Shown piece after piece: positions 6,609 to 10,445 of a DNA stretch of 10,445 bases. The first letter of the stretch is position 1. Every line of letters begins with the position of its first letter. This DNA comes from Methanocalculus sp. (lineage in GTDB: Archaea > Halobacteriota > Methanomicrobia > Methanomicrobiales > Methanocorpusculaceae), in NCBI RefSeq assembly GCF_030651615.1, contig NZ_JAUSCG010000137.1, forward strand, positions 1-10,445, given 5' to 3'. Below the pieces are notes generated by a model, which saw only the letters and a list, made by a program, of their open reading frames with translations, ran no database searches and was not told where the DNA came from. A program made the translations under genes and the position numbers.

Positions 6609-7013
6609 ATGAAAGACGGTCTACTTACTGAGCGGCAGAAAGAGGTGCTCAGGTACAGAAAGCAGGGATTGACCCAGCAGCAGATCGCAGATCTGATCAA
6701 TACCTCAAAGGCAAACGTCTGTACAATCGAGAAATCTGCAACAGAGAATATTAAAAGGGCGCGTGAGACTCTTGAATTTGTGAATACACTTGATGCACAG
6801 GAGCTCTGTACTATCTCAGCAGAAGTTGATCTTCTTGATGCGATCAACACCATCTACGAAGAGGCTGAGAAGAGTGGAATAAAAGTACGATATGATACTG
6901 TCTCACTCATCAATCGTGTCCGGGATGCAAACCCCGATAAGATTCATGCCCGGTATGTTCAGGATTCAATTCGGGTGTATATTAATCAGAAAGGCGACCT
7001 CTATTTTGGATGA
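6609..7013 (+). CDS. tfx: Tfx-family helix-turn-helix DNA-binding protein
   Basis: The 134-residue product matches the Tfx family of archaeal transcription regulators. Residues 6-52 form the helix-turn-helix: LTERQKEVLRYRKQGLT, then QQQIADLINTSKANVCTIEK, then ENIKRARETL. The C-terminal part (about 60-134) is the Tfx-specific domain, ending in SIRVYINQKGDLYFG. The founding member, from Methanothermobacter, binds DNA downstream of the promoter of the molybdenum formylmethanofuran dehydrogenase operon. Here the gene is divergent from mtd, another C1-pathway gene, with 143 bases between start codons, so control of mtd and of itself is a reasonable inference. No Shine-Dalgarno sequence precedes the ATG, and the message is probably leaderless. 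Confidence 0.9.
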   Translation: MKDGLLTERQKEVLRYRKQGLTQQQIADLINTSKANVCTIEKSATENIKRARETLEFVNTLDAQELCTISAEVDLLDAINTIYEEAEKSGIKVRYDTVSLINRVRDANPDKIHARYVQDSIRVYINQKGDLYFG

Positions 7014-7016
7014 TCC

Positions 7017-7028
7017 CTCTCTTTTCTT
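7017..7028 (+). terminator. Possible pyrimidine-rich terminator after tfx
   Basis: CTCTCTTTTCTT begins 3 bases after the tfx stop codon. It is the only U-rich stretch before the next promoter. The longest T run is only four, so the call is weak. Confidence 0.35.
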
Positions 7029-7056
7029 CCGGGTTGGTTACCGGCGAGTCACTAGA

Positions 7057-7064
7057 TTTATAAT
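7057..7064 (+). promoter_or_regulatory. Strong TATA box upstream of the rpl3 leader
   Basis: TTTATAAT is close to the archaeal TATA consensus. It predicts transcription from about 7085, some 465 bases before the rpl3 start codon. I see no equally good TATA box nearer to rpl3, so this is the likely main promoter of the ribosomal protein operon, or of a separate structured RNA. Confidence 0.65.
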
Positions 7065-7084
7065 ATCTACCTGTCAATAATAAG

Positions 7085-7550
7085 AGAAGCCGGATCAGGC
7101 TGTCACAGAAATGTCCGGTAATGATTACCGGTTCTTCTGGGAGAAGAGATCATGAATCTGTCTGTCAGAGATGGGCAGATTGGTGAGTGTTGCGATAATT
7201 CGCAGCGAGACGACCATTGCAGGTCTGATTGAACGCGCCGGGCGAACGTATCTACGTGCCCATTTCCCATGATCAGGGAAGCGCGTGCGGGTCAGGAACT
7301 CTTAAAGAGACTGGGAAGCACGATTAGCAGCAGAACTGGCTGTTTGGAACTTAAGGGAATAGATTCAACGGATACGATTCGTTGAGATCAAACCCGTCAG
7401 GTACAACAGATCACTCTATGACTCATCTCCTCCTCTGGTGTTCCTACCAATGCATCCCGCATACCGGCCCTAACGGGTTGGATTAAGCGGTGTAGAATGA
7501 GCCTTTTAAGAAAAGGCCCGAAATGAAAGACTCGAAGGATTGAACAATAC
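7085..7550 (+). ncRNA. Candidate long structured 5' leader RNA of the ribosomal protein operon
   Basis: About 465 bases between the predicted transcription start and rpl3 hold no convincing gene but many complementary segments. Pairings I can see directly are: 7115-7121 with 7125-7131 (CCGGTAA/TTACCGG); 7132-7138 with 7142-7148; 7148-7154 with 7268-7274 (GATCATG/CATGATC); 7168-7175 with 7259-7266; 7189-7194 with 7201-7206; 7284-7288 with 7318-7322; 7299-7302 with 7306-7309; 7326-7331 with 7339-7344; 7365-7372 with 7378-7385; 7386-7397 with 7473-7484 (one A/G mismatch); 7501-7507 with 7511-7517. These are mostly nested and cover the stretch from end to end. I looked for the conserved motifs of SRP RNA, RNase P RNA, tRNA and rRNA and did not find them. 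It could be a regulatory leader or a separate RNA. The weak ribosome binding site before rpl3 fits control at translation, but that is speculation. Confidence 0.55.
7501..7517 (+). other. 7-bp hairpin shortly before rpl3
   Basis: GCCTTTT and AAAAGGC flank the loop AAG. The hairpin ends 33 bases before the rpl3 start codon. No U-run follows it, so it does not look like a terminator. It may be the 3' boundary of the leader structure, or a processing or protein-binding site. Confidence 0.45.
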
Positions 7551-8564
7551 ATGCCGAAAATTAATAGCCCACGGTTTGGTTCACTTGCATTCAGCCCCAG
7601 GAAACGAGCCATTAGTGAGGTTCCTAAGTACAAATCCTGGCCGAACTATACTGGTAAGCCGGTATTGCAGGGGTTTGCAGGGTATAAGGTTGGCATGACG
7701 CATGTCATCATGGTCGACGACCACAAGAGCAGCCCGAATGAGGGGAAAGATATCATGATCCCCGTAACGGTTGTCGAGGTCCCGGCTATGAAGGTTGCCG
7801 CTATCCGCGCGTACCGCAGAGACACCTATGGCAAACACCCGATGACAGAGGTATGGGCGGATAAGCTCTCAGAGACCCTCTCACGCCGGATCTCAATGCC
7901 GAAGAACCATGATCGCGAAGCGACAACTCAGGTAATCAATGATGCTGTAGCAGCAGGTACCGTCGCTGAGATCATGCTTCTGATGCACACGACTCCTGAA
8001 GTGATCACCGGTATTCCAAAGAAGGTGCCGGATCTCATGGAGATCCGTGTCGCCGGAGGAACTGTCGCTGAGCGGTTTGCCTATGCCCAGTCGCTCCTTG
8101 GAACCGAGGTTGACTTTTCAACTGTCCTGAAGGAAGGGGCTTATGCTGATATCACTGCCGTCACCGAAGGAAAGGGGACGCAGGGTGCAGTGAAGCGCTG
8201 GGGTATACGTTTACGGAAGCGTAAGCACTCCCGTGGCAAGAAGGAACGTCATATCGGAACTCTCGGACCCTGGACCCCTCATCATGTCCGCTGGCAGGTG
8301 CCAAACGTCGGTCAGATGGGTTACCAGCAGAGAACCGAATACAACAAACGGATCATCAAGATTGGAACTGATGCGAGCGAAGTAAACCCTGATGGTGGAT
8401 TCCTCCACTATGGTCTTGTCAGGAACAACTATGTCCTGATCAAAGGATCCGTTCCAGGACCAACAAAGCGTATCATCAGGATTCGTCCGGCAATTCGTCA
8501 GGGTGAACACCATGTCAGGGCTCCTGTTGTTGAATACATCAGCCTGGAGAGCAAACAGGGGTGA
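7551..8564 (+). CDS. rpl3: Large subunit ribosomal protein L3 (uL3)
   Basis: L3 binds 23S rRNA early in large-subunit assembly and reaches the peptidyl transferase centre. The 337-residue length is that of archaeal L3. The N-terminal FGSLAFSPRKRA (9-20), GYKVGMTHV (44-52), VTEGKGTQGAVKRWG (204-218) and the basic loop RHIGTLGPWTPHHVRWQVP (233-251), which approaches the catalytic centre, are all present. The start at 7551 agrees with the family N-terminus, although the ribosome binding site is weak (AAGGAT at 7535-7540). It is the first gene of the operon and lies behind the long structured leader. The next gene begins 7 bases after its stop. Confidence 0.98.
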   Translation: MPKINSPRFGSLAFSPRKRAISEVPKYKSWPNYTGKPVLQGFAGYKVGMTHVIMVDDHKSSPNEGKDIMIPVTVVEVPAMKVAAIRAYRRDTYGKHPMTEVWADKLSETLSRRISMPKNHDREATTQVINDAVAAGTVAEIMLLMHTTPEVITGIPKKVPDLMEIRVAGGTVAERFAYAQSLLGTEVDFSTVLKEGAYADITAVTEGKGTQGAVKRWGIRLRKRKHSRGKKERHIGTLGPWTPHHVRWQVPNVGQMGYQQRTEYNKRIIKIGTDASEVNPDGGFLHYGLVRNNYVLIKGSVPGPTKRIIRIRPAIRQGEHHVRAPVVEYISLESKQG

Positions 8565-8571
8565 AAACGAG

Positions 8572-9321
8572 ATGAAAGCACAGGTAAAATCACTTGAAGG
8601 ATCGCCCCTCAGGGAGATCGAGCTTCCGGAAACCTTCGACACACCATACCGCCCCGATATCATCAAGCGGGCAGTACTGGCTCTTCAGAGCACCCGGTAC
8701 CAGCCCCATGGCAGTGACCCCTATGCAGGGATGCGGACATCCGCAGTCGGCTGGGGATCAGGCAGGGGTGAAGCCAAGATTCCACGTATTAAGAATGGAT
8801 CCCGCGCAGCCCGTGTTCCAAATGCACGAGGCGGCCGTGCCGGTCACCCGCCGGTCGTTGAAAAGGTCCTGATCGAGAAGGTCAATAAGAAAGAGAAGAT
8901 TCTTGCCATCCGATCAGCCATTGCAGCAACGGCGAGCATAGATCTTGTCCGGGAAAGAGGCCATCTCTTTGAACAGGATGTCATCTCTGTTGTTGAAGAT
9001 GCGTTTGAGAACCTTGAGCGAACCTCAGAAGTCATCACCGTCCTTGAGGCTCTTGGTATCATGGCAGATGTCAACAGGTCAAAGTTGAGCCGGAATATCA
9101 AACCTGGTCGTGGAAAGCTTCGTGGCAGGCGGTACAAGCAGAGGAAGAGCCTCTTGATTGTCACCTCGGAGACACCACTTCGTGCAGCGGCAAACCTCTC
9201 TGGTGTTGACTCTATTGCAGTTGGTGAACTGAATGCTGAACACCTTGCCCCCGGAACTCATGCAGGACGTCTTACGCTCTGGACAGAATCGGCATTGAAG
9301 CGGCTATCGGAGGTGAACTGA
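8572..9321 (+). CDS. rpl4: Large subunit ribosomal protein L4 (uL4)
   Basis: L4 lines the polypeptide exit tunnel with an extended loop. In this 249-residue archaeal-type protein the loop spans about 44-95, with GMRTSAVGWGSGRGEAKIP and the basic RVPNARGGRAGHPP. The start at 8572 is chosen because GGGGTGA (8558-8564) stands 7 bases upstream and overlaps the rpl3 stop codon. An upstream in-frame ATG at 8503 lies inside rpl3 and would add residues foreign to the family. In Escherichia coli L4 represses its own S10 operon through the leader; whether the archaeal leader here works in a like manner is unknown. Confidence 0.98.
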   Translation: MKAQVKSLEGSPLREIELPETFDTPYRPDIIKRAVLALQSTRYQPHGSDPYAGMRTSAVGWGSGRGEAKIPRIKNGSRAARVPNARGGRAGHPPVVEKVLIEKVNKKEKILAIRSAIAATASIDLVRERGHLFEQDVISVVEDAFENLERTSEVITVLEALGIMADVNRSKLSRNIKPGRGKLRGRRYKQRKSLLIVTSETPLRAAANLSGVDSIAVGELNAEHLAPGTHAGRLTLWTESALKRLSEVN

Positions 9322-9322
9322 G

Positions 9323-9571
9323 ATGGTTCTTGATCATCCTTCTGTTACGGAAAAGGCCATGGCGACACTGGAACGCGAGAATAAACTCATGTTCATTGTC
9401 AGAAAGGAAGCAAACAAGGATATGATCCGTCGTGACATCGAGAAGACCTTTGGAAAGGCTGTCACGGAGGTCAGAACCCTGATGACGAACAAAGGAACCA
9501 AGAAGGCTATTGTGAGCTTTGAAGATGATAAAGCCGCAGAAGAGATATTAAGCCGCCTTGGTATTGTGTAG
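9323..9571 (+). CDS. rpl23: Large subunit ribosomal protein L23 (uL23)
   Basis: L23 sits at the tunnel exit, where signal recognition particle and translocon dock. The 82-residue product has the archaeal form, with DHPSVTEKAMATLERENKL near the start and the conserved AVTEVRTLMTNKGTKKAIV region (about 47-65). GGAGGTGA (9309-9316), lying within the end of rpl4, stands 6 bases before the ATG. It follows rpl4 with a 1-base gap, so translational coupling is likely. Confidence 0.97.
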   Translation: MVLDHPSVTEKAMATLERENKLMFIVRKEANKDMIRRDIEKTFGKAVTEVRTLMTNKGTKKAIVSFEDDKAAEEILSRLGIV

Positions 9572-9581
9572 GTGAGTGGAG

Positions 9582-10295
9582 ATGGGACATCGAATCAGCA
9601 GTCAGGCGCGCGGTAAAGGCGGTCCGTCATACCGGGCACCATCACACAAATATAAAGCAGAACTTCGTCATCCAGGCACAGGCGATCAGACAGTTCGTGG
9701 AACGATCATCGATATCGAACACGATCCAGCACGTCATGCACCGATTGCCCTTGTAAACCTCGAAGATGGTGAGAAGATCTACCTCCTCGTCACCGAAGGG
9801 ATGGGTATCGATGATGTTATTGAGTGGGGTCCGGATGCTACCGTTCGAAACGGCAACACCCTGCTCCTCAGTGACATCCCGACAGGTGCAGCAATCTGCA
9901 ACATCGAAGCACGTCCAAACGATGGTGGAAAGTTCGTTCGGTCAAGCGGTGTTTCGGCACTTGTCATCGGAAAATCCGAAGACAGAGTCGGTGTTAAAAT
10001 GCCAAGTGGCGTGATCAAATGGTTTAACAGCCATTGTCGTGCTACAATCGGACTCGTTGCAGGCGGCGGCCGTAGTGAAAAGCCGTATGTGAAAGCCGGT
10101 AAGGTATTCCACAAAGTAAAGACACAGGCAACCCGCTGGCCACGTGTCCGTGGTGTTGCAATGAACGTCATCGACCATCCGTTTGGTGGCGGTGGGCATC
10201 AGCACCCTGGAAGACCAAAGACTGTCTCTCGTGGAACACCACCTGGCAGAAAGGTCGGGCATGTTGCCGCACGAAGAACCGGATGTAAGAGGTGA
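9582..10295 (+). CDS. rpl2: Large subunit ribosomal protein L2 (uL2)
   Basis: L2 is needed for subunit association and peptidyl transfer. The 237-residue product starts MGHRISSQARGKGGPSYRAP, as archaeal L2 does, and near the end has the conserved FGGGGHQHPGRPKTVSRGT segment with the functionally important histidine at about residue 206. The ATG at 9582 is preferred to the in-frame GTG at 9576 because GGTGA (9571-9575) is then 6 bases away and the family N-terminus is matched. It follows rpl23 by 10 bases. Confidence 0.98.
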   Translation: MGHRISSQARGKGGPSYRAPSHKYKAELRHPGTGDQTVRGTIIDIEHDPARHAPIALVNLEDGEKIYLLVTEGMGIDDVIEWGPDATVRNGNTLLLSDIPTGAAICNIEARPNDGGKFVRSSGVSALVIGKSEDRVGVKMPSGVIKWFNSHCRATIGLVAGGGRSEKPYVKAGKVFHKVKTQATRWPRVRGVAMNVIDHPFGGGGHQHPGRPKTVSRGTPPGRKVGHVAARRTGCKR

Positions 10296-10301
10296 TCGGA
10301 T

Positions 10302-10445
10302 ATGGCAAAGAAATTAGTTAAGCGAATGCCGAGACGGCGTGAGGAGTTCACCTATCATGGGTATACAATTCCTGCCCTTCAGGAGATGTCGATCAATGAT
10401 CTCATCCCTATTATGCCATGCCGCGCCCGCAGAAAGGTACAGCGC
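10302..10445 (+). CDS. rps19: Small subunit ribosomal protein S19 (uS19), 5' part
   Basis: S19 binds 16S rRNA in the head of the small subunit. The first 48 residues are in the window, running off its end. They include MAKKLVKRMPRRREEFTYHG and IPALQEMSINDLIPIMPCRA, which match archaeal S19. GAGGTGATC (10290-10298), overlapping the rpl2 stop codon, is a nearly full complement of the archaeal 16S 3' end and stands 3-4 bases before the ATG. Its place after rpl2 is the usual archaeal S10-operon order. Confidence 0.96.
   Translation, partial: MAKKLVKRMPRRREEFTYHGYTIPALQEMSINDLIPIMPCRARRKVQR

Noticed and set aside
7294..7314. Resemblance of AGGAACTCTTAAAGAGACTGG to a 16S rRNA segment
   Set aside because: The similarity is short, the flanks do not match rRNA, and the bases are explained as a local hairpin (CTCT/AGAG).
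7501..7517. Intrinsic terminator before rpl3
   Set aside because: A good stem-loop but with no U-run after it; archaeal termination relies on U-tracts, and rpl3 probably needs readthrough.
7085..7550. SRP (7S) RNA or RNase P RNA in the rpl3 leader
   Set aside because: GGTCAGG occurs at 7290-7296 (as GGGTCAGGAAC), but the partner GGAAGGNAGCAG of SRP helix 8 is absent. The conserved GAGGAAAGTCC-type and GGCTTA-type elements of RNase P are also missing.
7397..7633. 78-codon open frame on the minus strand over the rpl3 leader and start
   Set aside because: It overlaps the rpl3 N-terminus, has no recognisable domain, and its composition is explained by the structured leader and the antisense of rpl3.
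8503..8571. N-terminal extension of L4 inside rpl3
   Set aside because: The internal ATG at 8572 has a good ribosome binding site and matches the archaeal L4 N-terminus.
1..10445. CRISPR arrays, insertion sequences, tRNA genes, phage or defence genes
   Set aside because: No regularly spaced repeats, transposase frames, terminal inverted repeats or tRNA-like cloverleaf were seen; the region looks like core chromosome.

Overview
The window comes from a methanogenic euryarchaeon, most likely of the order Methanomicrobiales. It carries two consecutive coenzyme-F420-dependent genes of the hydrogenotrophic C1 pathway (mer and mtd), a Tfx-family regulator, a divergent tubulin/FtsZ-like protein, and the start of an archaeal S10-type ribosomal protein operon (rpl3-rpl4-rpl23-rpl2-rps19). 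Promoters look archaeal (TATA boxes about 25 bases before the predicted start), and many genes have GGTGA/GAGGTG ribosome binding sites. The genus cannot be fixed from the sequence alone.

Layout: 1-1228 (minus) is an FtsZ-like gene whose 3' end lies outside the window. A 236-base intergenic region separates it from the divergent mer (1465-2451, plus), which is followed by U-rich terminator tracts and a galactose-1-phosphate uridylyltransferase-like gene (2533-3465, plus). Converging on that gene, and overlapping its end by 23 bases, is a compact minus-strand signalling operon: response regulator (5563-5189), CheC-type phosphatase (5186-4572) and soluble PAS histidine kinase (4561-3443). Next on the minus strand is mtd (6465-5623), divergent from a tfx gene (6609-7013, plus). 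The 143 bases between mtd and tfx hold both promoters and a perfect 16-base palindrome (6477-6492) that overlaps the mtd ribosome binding site.

From 7014 to 7550 there is no convincing protein gene. A strong TATA box at 7057-7064 predicts transcription from about 7085. The following roughly 465 bases, up to the rpl3 start codon, contain many nested and mutually exclusive complementary segments. This looks like a long structured 5' leader, or an independent structured RNA, in front of the ribosomal protein operon. I could not match it to SRP RNA, RNase P RNA, rRNA or tRNA, and it is the best candidate in the window for something undescribed.

Functionally, Mtd and Mer carry out successive F420H2-dependent reductions of the C1 unit on tetrahydromethanopterin. 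Tfx is placed to regulate mtd, itself, or both. The kinase/CheC/receiver trio looks like a self-contained phosphosignalling unit. The ribosomal genes form a tightly spaced operon in which the stop codon of one gene overlaps or abuts the ribosome binding site of the next.
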